47,787 bases of DNA. It comes from a virus. The notes below the pieces were generated by a model. It was not told the DNA's origin and ran no database searches. It worked only from the letters and a program-made list of their open reading frames with translations. Made by a program: the position numbers and the translations under genes. The stretch is from positions 1 to 47,787 of the IMG/VR virus record IMGVR_UViG_3300035670_000349; one strand, written 5' to 3'. This document shows positions 24,701 to 35,443 of the stretch, piece after piece; position 1 is the stretch's first letter, and every line of letters begins with the position of its first letter.

Positions 24701-27613
24701 GGAACGGTAAATTCATACAATTTAATATCTGCACACGCAACAGTAAACAATTATTTACAAATTAATATCCGTAACTTCAGTACAGGATCAAACGCATCAT
24801 CCGACATCGTAGCTACATCCGATACGGGTACCGAAGAATCTGGTTATATCAATATGGGTATCAACGGAACCAGTTATGTCGGTGATGCAATACACGACTT
24901 ACCTGGTGATGGATATCTATTCCATACTGGAAGTAATCTAGTAATTGGTACGGCAACAGCTAATAGTACTGTTACTATTTTCGCAGGTGGTGAAGATTAC
25001 ACGGACGCTAAGTTACGATTAAAAGCAAACAATGAACACGAATTAACTGGTAGTTTAACCACAACAGCAGGTATTACTGTTGGTGGACATATTATTCCAA
25101 GTGTAGATGAACAATACGACTTGGGTAGTGCAAGTAATAAATTTAGAGATTTGTATCTTTCTGGCTCTACCATTTATCTTGGTGAAAAAGCATTAACAAT
25201 TATTAATGGATCTTTAGCGGTAATTGACTCCGGATCAAATCCATCAACAGCAACACCAGGACCACTATCTGGTTCATTTACAGGATCTTTCAATGGTGAC
25301 GGCAGCCAAATTACAGGAGTTCTTACAAGTTCATTTGCAACCACATCGTCATACGCACTAAATGTACAAAGTGTACCAGAAGGAACAGTCAGTAGTTCTG
25401 CACAAATTGATTATAACTCAATACAGAATAAGTTAAGTGGTGTTATTAGTAGTTCTGAACAATTTAACGCATTATCTGGTACATCTGCATCGTTTGCATT
25501 AACCGCAAGCTTCGTACCTGGTGCAGCAAGTGATTGGGACTCTGTGGCAAACAAGCCAGCAGATTTAGTTTCAAGTTCTGTTCAAGTTAAGGCATTTTTA
25601 CCTGATGGCACGGTATCAAGTTCAGCACAATACCCAGGATGGGTAACTGCATCATCGCAAATTGTCTGGTCATCTGTAAATTATAATTCTGGTATAGTAT
25701 CATCATCTACTCAGGTTAAACCATTACTACCTGGTGGTACAGTTACCAGTTCCGCACAATACCCAGGATGGGTCACCGCATCATCACAAATTGTGGTGCA
25801 AAATACAACTGGTATTGGTGCATTAGCAACAACTGGTTCAAATACATTTGTTGGCAACCAAGTAATTAGTGGTTCATTAACAACCACAGCAGATACAATG
25901 ACCTTTAATGGGTCAATGGCAGTATCGGGTACACTTTCTGTAACTGGTAGTTTAAATCTTACATCGGGTGGAGTAACAGGTTCACTGCTTGGAACTGGTA
26001 GTTGGGCAAATAACGCTATTTCATCATCATTTGCAACTACAGCAAGTGCAGCAACCAGTATAACATTTACACCAGCAACATCATCATTTGCATTAACTGC
26101 AAGTTATGTTCCTGGTGCAGCAAGTGATTGGAATTCTGTAGCAAACAAGCCAGCAGATTTAGTCAGTAGTTCTACGCAAATTAAGGCATTCTTACCAGAT
26201 GGTACAGTAAGTGCATCGGCACAATATTCTGGTTGGGTTACCGCATCATCACAAATTCAACTTGATGCAATAACTGGAACTACATTTGCAACTGCGGACT
26301 TTATATTCCCACAAAACTTGACTGTTGGTGGAACATTAACAGCACAAGAAATTCAAACCGAATATGTAACGTCATCAATTATTTACGAATCTGGTTCTAC
26401 CAAGTTTGGTGATACCGCAGATGACACACATCAATTTACAGGTTCACTAAGTGTTCTTGGTAGTATTAGTGGTGCATTAGTATTACCATCTGGAGTAGTG
26501 ACCGCATCTTCACAAATTGACTATAACTCAATTACTAACAAATTAAGTGGTGTAGTTTCATCGTCAACACAAGTAGCACCATTATTACCAAATGGTACAG
26601 TATCCTCATCCGCACAGTTCCCAGGATGGGTGACCGCTTCAAGTCAAATTGATTATAATAACATAACCAATAAATTAACTGGTGTTATTAGTAGTTCGGA
26701 ACAATTTAATGCATTAAGTAATACATCAGCATCGTATGCATTGACGGCATCCTTTGCATTAGCAACATCTGGTGTTGTAGAAAATGCAATCACCGCATCA
26801 TATGTAACATTTGCAAATATTGATAATAAACCAACACTGGTTTCATCATCAACACAAATTGATTATAATAGTATTCAAAATAAATTAAGTGGTGTTGTTT
26901 CATCTTCTACACAAGTGCAACCACTACTCCCAGCTGGAACAGTAAGTTCATCAGCACAAGCAAGTAGTTGGACTGTATTAAGTGCAAGTTTTGCATCAAC
27001 CGCATCATATATTTCTGGCAATATTGAATTTAGTAATGGATTAGATATTACAGGATCATTGTTGGTTGTCGGTGCAATATCTGCATCTTCGTTCACAGGT
27101 TCAATATTATCACCTGGAGTGGTATCAAGTTCTACACAAGTAGTTTCCTCATTACCAGGTGGTACAGTCAGTAGTTCAGCACAATATCCTGGTTGGGTGA
27201 CTGCATCAAGTCAAATTGATTATAATAGTATAACAAATAAGTTAAGTGGTGTTTATAGTAGTTCCGCATTTACTTCACCATCACAAGGTACCGCACGTCT
27301 TACACTTAATGGTGTAGCACTATCTGATGTTGATTTGGGTGTACAAACAACAGACACACCAACATTTGCTGGAGTAAGTAGTTCAAATCATATCACTCCA
27401 ACTGCAGATAATACTTATAACTTAGGTGCACCTGATAAACGTTGGGCAAATATTTACACGGGTGACTTAATCTTATCTAATGAAGGTTCTTCGGGTAATA
27501 TAGTGGATGGAACAACAGGCAACTGGACGATCCAAGAAGGTGAAGAACACTTATACATAATAAACAATAAATCTGGTAAAAAATATAGATTTATGTTGTC
27601 GGAGATTGAATAA
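21785..27613 (+). CDS. Giant collagen-like tail fibre/adhesin (1942 aa)
   Basis: Likely trimeric tail fibre. Residues 1-120: Ser/Ala-rich start with [13 protein letters not shown]. About 125-338: collagen-like G-x-y triplets, mostly GPT, GAT, GPQ and GIQ. About 339-384: a small globular insert ([18 protein letters not shown]). About 385-612: second triplet block. About 613-710: beta domain and a short third block. About 735-1105: two tandem copies of a roughly 187-residue domain. After that, [21 protein letters not shown]-type repeats (five YNSIxNKLSGV copies). The last 60 residues ([20 protein letters not shown], then [12 protein letters not shown]) match a C-terminal fibre module seen in T4-like aquatic phages. 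The stop overlaps the next ATG. Confidence 0.85.
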   Translation: MSLPDITVVIQKPDVVVRNLGGTGSFLNVADAAVSSSYAFRAEVFISGGAIEYTDISASNSAFINNRLIVGTSVTASSFTGSFVGNIDSASYALTASFAANATSSISSSYALTASYALNGGTGDGATGPIGPTGPTGPAGVTGPTGIQGPTGIQGVTGPTGPQGIQGVTGATGIQGPTGTQGQTGPQGVTGATGIQGPTGSTGPQGDTGPQGPQGAIGPTGPTGSTGPQGAIGATGATGAQGIEGPTGATGPQGNIGVTGPTGATGIQGPTGSTGPQGDVGVTGPTGATGIQGPTGSTGPQGEIGVTGPTGATGAVGPTGSTGIQGATGVTGPTGPIGPGLNISGSLPDTGSLPPSAPTGSAYIIGQDLWVYNGTEWVDVGDIYGPSGSTGPTGPTGPEGPTGPIGPQGVTGSTGPTGPLGPTGPIGETGPIGVTGPTGATGVQGPTGSTGPQGDIGVTGPTGATGIQGPTGSTGPIGPQGVTGSTGPTGVEGPTGATGPQGITGPEGPLGPIGPTGPTGSTGPQGNVGVTGATGPIGETGPIGPTGPTGSTGPQGDIGATGVTGPTGSTGPIGITGPTGPQGDVGVTGPTGASGPTGSTGPTGPSGPTGLPGDIYTTTSNTSLTIGTGTQNLTIATGLAYGIGQSIIIAYDANNKMEGTVTSYNSGTGALVVDVTTVTGSGTYATWQVSLAGAPGPEGATGPTGPAGPNIPGLLSSSAQINELSGITASYATAVSGGTADYLPLWTTEDTLGRSIFYQTGSSILFNGTTFFDETAPDIFGLYGGATDSFNLITAHATIDDYLQINVRNLSTGSQASSDIVAVKENGTEIFGFIDMGINGDNYVGDAIYDLPGDGYLYTTGSNLVIGTATTNGTVSLFAGGESFADKKLTLRANNLHDITGSLTLTEGITGSLSGTASFAAAISGGTTNYIPFFNTPNTLFRSRLYQTGSSILLGSTTFFEPSAPDVLGIYAGTVNSYNLISAHATVNNYLQINIRNFSTGSNASSDIVATSDTGTEESGYINMGINGTSYVGDAIHDLPGDGYLFHTGSNLVIGTATANSTVTIFAGGEDYTDAKLRLKANNEHELTGSLTTTAGITVGGHIIPSVDEQYDLGSASNKFRDLYLSGSTIYLGEKALTIINGSLAVIDSGSNPSTATPGPLSGSFTGSFNGDGSQITGVLTSSFATTSSYALNVQSVPEGTVSSSAQIDYNSIQNKLSGVISSSEQFNALSGTSASFALTASFVPGAASDWDSVANKPADLVSSSVQVKAFLPDGTVSSSAQYPGWVTASSQIVWSSVNYNSGIVSSSTQVKPLLPGGTVTSSAQYPGWVTASSQIVVQNTTGIGALATTGSNTFVGNQVISGSLTTTADTMTFNGSMAVSGTLSVTGSLNLTSGGVTGSLLGTGSWANNAISSSFATTASAATSITFTPATSSFALTASYVPGAASDWNSVANKPADLVSSSTQIKAFLPDGTVSASAQYSGWVTASSQIQLDAITGTTFATADFIFPQNLTVGGTLTAQEIQTEYVTSSIIYESGSTKFGDTADDTHQFTGSLSVLGSISGALVLPSGVVTASSQIDYNSITNKLSGVVSSSTQVAPLLPNGTVSSSAQFPGWVTASSQIDYNNITNKLTGVISSSEQFNALSNTSASYALTASFALATSGVVENAITASYVTFANIDNKPTLVSSSTQIDYNSIQNKLSGVVSSSTQVQPLLPAGTVSSSAQASSWTVLSASFASTASYISGNIEFSNGLDITGSLLVVGAISASSFTGSILSPGVVSSSTQVVSSLPGGTVSSSAQYPGWVTASSQIDYNSITNKLSGVYSSSAFTSPSQGTARLTLNGVALSDVDLGVQTTDTPTFAGVSSSNHITPTADNTYNLGAPDKRWANIYTGDLILSNEGSSGNIVDGTTGNWTIQEGEEHLYIINNKSGKKYRFMLSEIE
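22157..22800 (+). repeat. Collagen-like triplet block 1
   Basis: About 70 G-x-y triplets in the giant fibre gene, coded mainly by ggt/gga-cca-aca or ggt-gca-aca. Such GPT-rich blocks form collagen triple helices in bacterial and phage fibres. The antisense strand is also open here because of the repeat, giving false reading frames. Confidence 0.9.
22939..23620 (+). repeat. Collagen-like triplet block 2
   Basis: Second G-x-y block of about 75 triplets ([24 protein letters not shown]), separated from the first by a compact globular insert. Internal near-identical units such as [19 protein letters not shown] recur within and between both blocks, suggesting growth by unequal recombination. Confidence 0.9.
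23989..25100 (+). repeat. Tandem duplication of ~187-residue fibre domain
   Basis: Two copies offset by about 561 bases inside the giant fibre gene. Shared landmarks: ISGGTxxYxPxF, LYQTGSSIL, TTFFxxxAPDxxGxY, AHATxxxYLQINxRN, DMGING or NMGING, [12 protein letters not shown] and [10 protein letters not shown]. The copies are clearly diverged, so the duplication is not recent. Confidence 0.85.
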
Positions 27614-30600
27614 TGGCAATATTTGCTGGTAATATATCTGGATCATCACTCACAGGTTCATTAAATTATTCTTCATTAATAGATGTACCTGCGGGTATTG
27701 TATCTTCATCCGCACAAGTACAACCACTACTTCCTGCCGGAACTGTAAGTGCATCCAATCAAGTAGATATTACACAAACTACTGGATATTCAACGTTTAG
27801 TTCTTCAATAGCAACTAAAAATGATAATCAAGATGTTTCTATTAACGCATTAAACGCAGCAACCAGTTCGTATGCAATCAACGCAACAATTCAATCACAA
27901 CTTGCTGGAGTTGCATCATCTTCAGCACAAGTTAAAGCATATCTTCCAGGTGGAACAGTATCAAGTTCTGGTCAAGTAGATATTACACAAACTACTGGAT
28001 ACTCTACATTTAGTTCATCACTTGCAACAGTAGACGCTACGCAACAAGTATCACTTGACGCATTAAACTCAGCAACAAGTTCATACGCAATTGATTCTAC
28101 AATACAATCACAACTTGCAGGAGTAGCATCATCTTCGGCACAAGTTAAAGCATATCTTCCAGATGGTACAGTATCCTCATCTGGTCAAGTAGATTATAAT
28201 TCTATTACCAACAAGTTAAGTGGTGTTGTGTCAAGTAGTGCACAAGTAAAACCACTATTACCAGCAGGTACACTTAGTAGTTCAACACAAGTTAATGCAA
28301 TTCTTGATGCAGATGGAGTACTCAGTAGTTCAGCACAAGTTGTGGTACAAAATACCACTGGTATCGGTGCAATAGCAACTACTGGTTCAAATATCTTTAC
28401 TGCAAATCAAACCATTACTGGTTCATTATTTATTAGTCAAAACTTAATAGTACAAGGTTCATCATCTGTTAGTTACATCTCACAAAGTACATTAAATATT
28501 GGTACTAATATAATAACGATGAATACCAATACACCGGGCACACGTTTTGGTGGTATCGAAGTTATTGACTCTGGTTCGTCACCACTTCGTAGTGGATCAC
28601 TTTATTTTGACTCAATCAATGACCAATGGATATTCGTTCACCAAAACACCGCAGGTGGTGTAACATCATCTGTTGTAATCGTTGGTCCACAAACATTTAA
28701 TAACATCGGTAACGAAACACTACTCACACAAAACAGAGTATTGAAGAGTAATGGTCTAGAACACGTAACTGACTCACAAATCAGTGATAATGGTGTAACC
28801 GTTTCTATTACTAATGGATTGTCAGTAGGAACAAACCTCACAGCATCAAGTGCTACAATTAGTGGTTTGACTGCAAACCAAGCAGTGTTTACAGATGCAA
28901 ACGATACATTAGTATCGGTCGCAACCACGGGTACTGGTGATGTAGTGCGAGCAGGGTCACCAACTATTACTGGAACATTGACCGCAGCAAATATTACCGG
29001 AACAGGTACAATATTGTTGGCTGGTATTTATTCATCATCAACACAAGTTGATTATAATAGTATTCAAAATAAGTTGTCTGGTGTAGTATCGTCATCAACC
29101 CAAGTTCAACCATTGTTACCTGGTGGAACTGTATCCTCATCGGGTCAAGTTGCTATTACAGGCACATCTGGATATTCAACATTTAGTTCTTCTATAGCAA
29201 CCAAAAATGATGTTCAAGATGTTTCTATCAATGCATTGAACGCAGCAACTAGTTCATACGCAATTAATGCAACTATACAATCACAACTTGCAAACGTAGT
29301 ATCATCATCGGCACAAGTTAAACCATTACTTCCTGGTGGTACAGTTAGTTCCTCAGGACAAGTTGATATTACGGCTACTACAAATTATTCAACGTTTAGT
29401 TCATCATTGGCAACGGTTGATGCGGGACAAACTACACGTATTGACAATTTAGCAAGTTTAACCAGTTCATACGCAATTAACGCGACTATACAATCACAAC
29501 TTGCAGGAGTTGCATCATCCTCCGCACAAGTAAAAGCATATCTACCAAACGGAACAGTCACCAGTTCAGCACAATATCCTGGTTGGGTCACTGCATCAAG
29601 TCAAATTGATTATAACAGTATTCAAAACAAGTTAAGTGGAGTTGTATCAAGTTCAACACAAGTACAACCACTATTACCAGCGGGTACAGTATCGTCATCT
29701 GGACAAGTGGATATTACCACAACTAGTGGATACTCTACATTTAGTTCTTCATTGGCAACCGTTGATGCAACACAACAAGTATCACTAAATGCACTAAATG
29801 CAGCAACCAGTTCATACGCAATTAATTCTACTATTCAATCGCAATTAGCAGGAGTAGTATCGTCATCAACACAAGTACAACCATTACTTCCTGGTGGTAC
29901 AGTTAGTAGTTCAGCACAAGTAGTTGCTGGTGTAGCAGGACAAACTATTGCACCAACCACGGTCAATGCAACAAATATTACGGCATCGGCATTAACAGCA
30001 AATCAAGCGGTCTTTACTAATGGTAGTGATGGACTAGTCAGTAATGCAATTACCGGTACTGGTAATGTGGTGATGAGTGCAAGTCCAACATTAACAGGTA
30101 CATTGACCGCAGCAAATATTACAGCAACGGGTACGATGTTATTGGCTGGTATTGTGTCGCAATCAAGTCAAATTGATTATAACTCAATTACTAATAAATT
30201 AAGTGGTGTAGTATCATCATCCGCACAAGTTAAACCATTACTTCCTGGTGGAACAGTCAGTTCATCAGCACAAGTTCAATTAAATGGAATCACGGGAACT
30301 ACATTTGCAACAGCAGATTTCACATTCCCACAAAATCTTACAGTAGCAGGAACACTTACAGCAGAAGAATTTATAACAGAATATGTATCTGCATCGGTCA
30401 TTTACGAATCGGGTTCATCTAAATTTGGTGATACTGTTGATGACGTAATGAGTGTAACAGGTTCTATCCTTGTTCTTGGTGGTAGAATTAGTGGTTCGAT
30501 GACTGGAATGTTCTCGTCATCAGCACAAGTAGATTATAATAGTATTCAAAATAAATTGAGTGGAGTGGTTTCTTCTTCAACACAAGTACAACCATTACTT

Positions 30601-31458
30601 CCTGGTGGAACAGTATCAAGTTCTGGTCAAGTTGATTATAACTCAATTACCAATAAATTATCTGGTGTATATAGTAGCTCCGCATTTACTTCACCAAGTC
30701 AAGGTACTGCAAGACTAACCTTAAACGGATCTGCTTTAAGTGATGTCGATTTAGGATTACAATCGGGTGACAGTCCAACATTTGCAGGATTAACTGTAAC
30801 CAATGCGGTAAGTGCAACAGCAGTAACTGCGTCAGGATTAACTGCAAACCAAGCAGTCTTTACAAACGCATCAGATGGATTAGTATCCAACGCAATTACA
30901 GGTACAGGAAATGTAGTAATGTCTGCATCACCAACCTTAACAGGTACGGTGACCGCAGCAAATATTACCGCAACAGGTACGATGTTGTTGGCAGGTATTT
31001 ATTCATCATCAACACAAATAGATTATAACAGTATACAAAATAAATTAAGTGGAGTTGTGTCATCATCGGCACAGGTCAAGCCATTACTTCCTGGTGGATC
31101 AGTATCTAGTTCTACAGCATCGGCACCAAGTCAGGGTACAGTTCGAATCACCATCAACGGTAATAATACCGATGTGGATACAGGATTACAAACAGGAGAT
31201 AGTCCATCATTTACTGGATTGACTGTAACTGGATTGGCTGCAAGTCAAGCAGTATTTACTAACGGGTCAGATTTATTAGTATCAAACGCAATCACCGGTA
31301 CTGGTAATGTGGTGATGAGTGCAAGCCCAACCCTAACAGGAACTATTACAGCAGACAAAATGGTAATGTCTGGGTCACAATTCTCTGGAATCGTTTCTGG
31401 TAGTGGAACACAGTATAGATTTGTTGTTCCTGTAGGAACCAATTTATACGCAACTTAA
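27613..31458 (+). CDS. Fibre-like repetitive protein (1281 aa)
   Basis: Second giant Ser/Thr/Ala-rich protein, translationally coupled to the first (TAATG). It consists almost wholly of fibre repeats: [18 protein letters not shown] units, seven YNSIxNKLSGV units, and TANQAVFTNxSDGLVSNAIT-GTGNVVMSASPTLTGT units. A one-off globular stretch (about 275-390) contains GTNIITMNTNTPG and GIEVIDSGSSPLRSGSLYFD. It ends GSGTQYRFVVPVGTNLYAT, almost the same end as the next fibre gene, marking them as paralogs with a common C-terminal module. Likely a trimeric beta-rich fibre shaft. No collagen block. A terminator follows. Confidence 0.8.
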   Translation: MAIFAGNISGSSLTGSLNYSSLIDVPAGIVSSSAQVQPLLPAGTVSASNQVDITQTTGYSTFSSSIATKNDNQDVSINALNAATSSYAINATIQSQLAGVASSSAQVKAYLPGGTVSSSGQVDITQTTGYSTFSSSLATVDATQQVSLDALNSATSSYAIDSTIQSQLAGVASSSAQVKAYLPDGTVSSSGQVDYNSITNKLSGVVSSSAQVKPLLPAGTLSSSTQVNAILDADGVLSSSAQVVVQNTTGIGAIATTGSNIFTANQTITGSLFISQNLIVQGSSSVSYISQSTLNIGTNIITMNTNTPGTRFGGIEVIDSGSSPLRSGSLYFDSINDQWIFVHQNTAGGVTSSVVIVGPQTFNNIGNETLLTQNRVLKSNGLEHVTDSQISDNGVTVSITNGLSVGTNLTASSATISGLTANQAVFTDANDTLVSVATTGTGDVVRAGSPTITGTLTAANITGTGTILLAGIYSSSTQVDYNSIQNKLSGVVSSSTQVQPLLPGGTVSSSGQVAITGTSGYSTFSSSIATKNDVQDVSINALNAATSSYAINATIQSQLANVVSSSAQVKPLLPGGTVSSSGQVDITATTNYSTFSSSLATVDAGQTTRIDNLASLTSSYAINATIQSQLAGVASSSAQVKAYLPNGTVTSSAQYPGWVTASSQIDYNSIQNKLSGVVSSSTQVQPLLPAGTVSSSGQVDITTTSGYSTFSSSLATVDATQQVSLNALNAATSSYAINSTIQSQLAGVVSSSTQVQPLLPGGTVSSSAQVVAGVAGQTIAPTTVNATNITASALTANQAVFTNGSDGLVSNAITGTGNVVMSASPTLTGTLTAANITATGTMLLAGIVSQSSQIDYNSITNKLSGVVSSSAQVKPLLPGGTVSSSAQVQLNGITGTTFATADFTFPQNLTVAGTLTAEEFITEYVSASVIYESGSSKFGDTVDDVMSVTGSILVLGGRISGSMTGMFSSSAQVDYNSIQNKLSGVVSSSTQVQPLLPGGTVSSSGQVDYNSITNKLSGVYSSSAFTSPSQGTARLTLNGSALSDVDLGLQSGDSPTFAGLTVTNAVSATAVTASGLTANQAVFTNASDGLVSNAITGTGNVVMSASPTLTGTVTAANITATGTMLLAGIYSSSTQIDYNSIQNKLSGVVSSSAQVKPLLPGGSVSSSTASAPSQGTVRITINGNNTDVDTGLQTGDSPSFTGLTVTGLAASQAVFTNGSDLLVSNAITGTGNVVMSASPTLTGTITADKMVMSGSQFSGIVSGSGTQYRFVVPVGTNLYAT

Positions 31459-31480
31459 TGATTAATAACAAGTTAATATT

Positions 31481-31514
31481 CGAAAAAGGCATCCAAAATG
31501 GGTGCCTTTTTTCG
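31481..31514 (+). terminator. Intrinsic terminator between paralogous fibre genes
   Basis: CGAAAAAGGCATCC (31481-31494) pairs with GGGTGCCTTTTTTCG (31500-31514) around AAAAT, with one G-T pair and a T-run within the descending arm. Because the A and T runs pair, the hairpin could act from either strand. Confidence 0.85.
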
Positions 31515-31534
31515 CTTCTTTGTATATAAAATGA

Positions 31535-31542
31535 TATTTATA
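31535..31542 (+). promoter_or_regulatory. Candidate late-promoter motif TATTTATA
   Basis: Exact octamer 31 bases before the ATG at 31574 and 21 bases after the terminator, the same arrangement as after the capsid gene. Confidence 0.45.
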
Positions 31543-31573
31543 CGGGGGTGTATACACTTTAGTTGAGTAGAAT

Positions 31574-34500
31574 ATGAGTATATTAAAAGTCAATAATATC
31601 AGTACCGCAAGTTCAGGAACCGATACTGTCACCTTTACCGAAAATGTGACGTTTAGTAAGGCGGTCAATATTTCCTCAGGATCTATTACTGCGAGTTTTG
31701 ATATTGCCAATGCATCCATTGAAAAAGAAAAACTAACGAATGACGCAAGAGATTTCGTAAATATTCTTAACAAACCAGCCGGTCTTATTAGTAGTTCTGG
31801 ACAATTCGTTACAGCTATTTCAGGATCTTCTTTGGAATTGGGTGGTATTCTCGCAACAGGTAGTATCAGAACTACATCCGTATTTAGTGGTAGTGGTGCA
31901 CAGTTATTTGGTATACCTAATGCAGCACTCAATAATAGTCAAATCACTATCAACGGCACCGCAGTATCACTTGGTGGGTCACGAACATTATCGACCACAG
32001 ATGTCGCTGAAGGTACTAACTTATACTACACCGATACTCGTGTAAAAAATAAATTGGATAATGAAACTGTAGTCAGTTCATCCAATCAAATTAATTATCA
32101 AGCAATTCAAGGACAACCAACTGTAAATACATTGGGTGGAGATGGTAATCAATCATTTACCATCACAACAGGAATATTCGTCACCGCATCCGGTGGGGCC
32201 GATGGTATTATCATAACGAACGATACACCAAATTATACATTACGTTTTAGAACTGTTGGTGGTACAGTATCATCATCAGCACAAGTTGCCGCAAGTTTAC
32301 CAGCGGGTACAGTATCTTCATCTACACAAGTAAAAGCTAATTTACCTGGAGGTACTGTCAGTAGTTCAACACAAGTAGTTGCTGGTGTGGCAAGTCAAAC
32401 TATTGCACCAACAACAGTAAATGCAACCAATATTACCGCATCGGCATTAACCGCAAACCAAGCGGTCTTTACTAACGCATCAGATGGATTAGTATCAAAC
32501 GCAATTACTGGTACTGGTAATGTGGTGATGTCGGCATCACCAACCTTGACTGGTACAATTACCGCACAAAATATTACAGCAACAGGTACAATGTTGTTAG
32601 CGGGTATTGTATCACAATCTTCTCAAATCGATTATAACTCAATTACCAATAAATTATCTGGTGTAGTTTCTGCATCAGGACAAGTAAAACCATTACTTCC
32701 TGGTGGAACAGTCACCAGTTCAGCACAATATCCTGGTTGGGTCACCGCATCTTCACAAATTGATGTTCGTAATACCACTGGCATTGCAACCATAGCAACC
32801 ACGGGGTCTAACACATTTATTGGTAATCAAACTGTATCTGGTTCGTTCACACTTACAGGTAATTTAAATGTATTAGGTTCATCATCGGTCCTTTACACTA
32901 CCGCATCTGAACTTGTTGTTGGTGATAATAAAATCGTAGTCAATTCAACCGATGCATTTAGATTTGCTGGGTTACAAATTATTGACTCTGGTTCAGCTTC
33001 ACCAACCACGGCATCATTTTATTGGGATAGTTTAAATCACAAGTTTATTTACGAAAATTTAAGTGGGTCCGATTACAATAGTGCAATATTTTTGGCAGGT
33101 CCAAAGAATACGGGAACACTTGGTAATGAACCAGTATTAACCACAGGTCGTATTCCTGTTGCAACGGGTGAGGACCATTTAGATAATAGAGTACAATCAA
33201 GTTCTATTCGTGTTGATTTTACAACCAGAAGAACGGATATTGAAGCAGGATTATATATTACGGGTTCAACCACAGCATCAGGACATATCGTTCCATCAAC
33301 AACAGATATTTATGACCTTGGTTCACCAACATTAAAGTTTAGAGATTTATATCTTTCTGGTTCAACATTATATCTTGGTACATTGGCAATTAGAGATAAT
33401 GGTGGTTCATTATCTATTGGACCATCTGGGTCAGCAATAGGAACAAATTCACCTGTATCTGGTGCATTTACGGGTTCATTCCGTGGAAATGGTAGTCAAT
33501 TAACCAATATCTCAAATGCAGCATTACCTGGTGGTATTATTTCTTCATCAACACAATTACCAGCGGGTACTGTTTCTTCATCAGCACAATATCCTGGTTG
33601 GGTGACAGCATCTTCACAAATTGACTATAATAGTATCACCAATAAGTTGTCTGGTGTATATAGTAGTTCTACACAAATTGCAAATAATCTTCCAGCAGGA
33701 ACTGTGTCAAGTTCTGGTCAAATCAACGCTGGTGCAACTGCAAACTTTGCAACAGCTGTAGCAGCACAACTTGGTGGTGTTCATTCGGCAAGTTTCTTGG
33801 GAACAGCAACAACTAACAATCTTGCAGAAGGTGTCACCAATCTTTATTATACAGATGCACGTGTTAAGGCAAAATTGAGTAATGACGTAGTACACTCAGG
33901 TAGCTTCTTGGGTACAGCAACTACGGACAACTTAACACAGGGTTCTACTAACAGATATTATGCAAATTCACTTGTATTAAATTATATTAATTCTCTATCA
34001 GTACTAAGTAGTTCACAACAAGTAGTGGATAGATTACCAACGGGTACAGTATCAAGTTCAACTCAAATCGCAGCGGTTCAGGTTACAAGTGCAAGTTATG
34101 CATTAACCGCAAGTTTGGCAATCGGAGTATCTGGTTCACTTGCGGTCAGTACTGATGGATTAAATGAAGGTACAATAAATTTATATTACACAGATGCACG
34201 TGTAAAAAATAAATTAAATGTTGAAAATGTACATTCTGCAAGTTTCCTTGGTACGGCAACCACAACAAACTTAACGGAAGGTGTAAATCTATATTTCACT
34301 AACGCACGTGCTATTGCAGCACTTCCAGGTGCAGTATCTTCATCAACCCAAGTTCAAACATTATTACCTGGTGGAACATTATCAAGTTCCGCACAATATC
34401 CAGGATGGGTGACCGCATCAAGTCAAATTGATTACAATTCAATTCAAAATAAGTTGTCTGGTGTAGTATCGTCATCAACCCAAGTTAAACCATTACTTCC

Positions 34501-35425
34501 TGGTGGTACAGTAACCTCATCAGCACAATATCCTGGATGGGTAACAGCATCATCACAAATTGACTACAATTCAATTACCAACAAATTAAGTGGTGTTGTA
34601 TCCGCATCTGGTCAAGTTCAACCATTACTTCCTGGTGGAACCGTCAGTAGTTCAGCACAATATCCAGGATGGGTAACAAGTTCTGGTCAAATTGATTATA
34701 ATTCAATTCAAAATAAATTGAGTGGTGTGGCATCGTCATCGACACAAGTGGTGTCGTTGGTTGCATCACAAAATATCGCACCAGCATCGGTCAACGCAAC
34801 ATTCATTACCGCATCATCACTAACTGTAAACCAAGCAGTCTTTACTAATGGTAGTGATGGTTTAGTATCCAATGCAATTACTGGTACTGGTAATGTAGTA
34901 ATGTCTGCATCACCAACCTTAACAGGTACATTAACTGCAGCAAACATTACCGCTAATGGTACGTTACTGTTACAAAATATAGTTTCACAATCTAGTAGCC
35001 CATCGTTTACAGCATTAACTGTTACAAACGCAGTTAGTGCAACGGCAGTAACAGCATCCGGACTTACAGCAAATCAAGCAGTCTTTACTAACGCATCGGA
35101 TGGACTAGTATCGAATGCAATTACTGGTACTGGAAATGTGGTGATGAGTGCATCACCAACATTAACAGGAACAATTACAGCACAAAATATCACAGCAACA
35201 GGCACAATGTTGTTAGCTGGAATCGTATCCTCATCAACACAAATTGATTATAACAGTATCCAAAATAAGTTAAGTGGTGTATACAGTAGTTCTGTGCAAA
35301 GTGTCGCATCACTTGCGGGACAATACATCGTTCCATCAGGATCAAATTTCCAAGGAGTAGTATCTGGTAGTGGTAATCAATATAGATTAGTGGTTCCTGT
35401 TGGAACTAATTTGTACGCATTATAA
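31574..35425 (+). CDS. Fibre-like repetitive protein (1283 aa), paralog of preceding
   Basis: Third giant fibre-type protein. The N-terminus differs (MSILKVNNISTASSGTDTVT). The body shares repeat units with the two preceding genes: six YNSIxNKLSGV units, several GTGNVVMSASPTLTGT units and the [10 protein letters not shown] motif. It also has a special block (about 735-925) of GVTNLYYTDARVKAKL-type units, a pattern known from many phage fibre proteins, and a [20 protein letters not shown] module (about 575-595). It ends GSGNQYRLVVPVGTNLYAL, like its neighbour. Very similar length (1283 versus 1281). Likely assembled into the tail fibre network or an alternative adhesin. Confidence 0.8.
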   Translation: MSILKVNNISTASSGTDTVTFTENVTFSKAVNISSGSITASFDIANASIEKEKLTNDARDFVNILNKPAGLISSSGQFVTAISGSSLELGGILATGSIRTTSVFSGSGAQLFGIPNAALNNSQITINGTAVSLGGSRTLSTTDVAEGTNLYYTDTRVKNKLDNETVVSSSNQINYQAIQGQPTVNTLGGDGNQSFTITTGIFVTASGGADGIIITNDTPNYTLRFRTVGGTVSSSAQVAASLPAGTVSSSTQVKANLPGGTVSSSTQVVAGVASQTIAPTTVNATNITASALTANQAVFTNASDGLVSNAITGTGNVVMSASPTLTGTITAQNITATGTMLLAGIVSQSSQIDYNSITNKLSGVVSASGQVKPLLPGGTVTSSAQYPGWVTASSQIDVRNTTGIATIATTGSNTFIGNQTVSGSFTLTGNLNVLGSSSVLYTTASELVVGDNKIVVNSTDAFRFAGLQIIDSGSASPTTASFYWDSLNHKFIYENLSGSDYNSAIFLAGPKNTGTLGNEPVLTTGRIPVATGEDHLDNRVQSSSIRVDFTTRRTDIEAGLYITGSTTASGHIVPSTTDIYDLGSPTLKFRDLYLSGSTLYLGTLAIRDNGGSLSIGPSGSAIGTNSPVSGAFTGSFRGNGSQLTNISNAALPGGIISSSTQLPAGTVSSSAQYPGWVTASSQIDYNSITNKLSGVYSSSTQIANNLPAGTVSSSGQINAGATANFATAVAAQLGGVHSASFLGTATTNNLAEGVTNLYYTDARVKAKLSNDVVHSGSFLGTATTDNLTQGSTNRYYANSLVLNYINSLSVLSSSQQVVDRLPTGTVSSSTQIAAVQVTSASYALTASLAIGVSGSLAVSTDGLNEGTINLYYTDARVKNKLNVENVHSASFLGTATTTNLTEGVNLYFTNARAIAALPGAVSSSTQVQTLLPGGTLSSSAQYPGWVTASSQIDYNSIQNKLSGVVSSSTQVKPLLPGGTVTSSAQYPGWVTASSQIDYNSITNKLSGVVSASGQVQPLLPGGTVSSSAQYPGWVTSSGQIDYNSIQNKLSGVASSSTQVVSLVASQNIAPASVNATFITASSLTVNQAVFTNGSDGLVSNAITGTGNVVMSASPTLTGTLTAANITANGTLLLQNIVSQSSSPSFTALTVTNAVSATAVTASGLTANQAVFTNASDGLVSNAITGTGNVVMSASPTLTGTITAQNITATGTMLLAGIVSSSTQIDYNSIQNKLSGVYSSSVQSVASLAGQYIVPSGSNFQGVVSGSGNQYRLVVPVGTNLYAL

Positions 35426-35443
35426 TAAGAGGTTATAATAGAT

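Noticed and set aside
21785-35425. Diversity-generating retroelement acting on fibre genes
   Set aside because: No reverse transcriptase, template repeat or C-type lectin variable region was found in the window.
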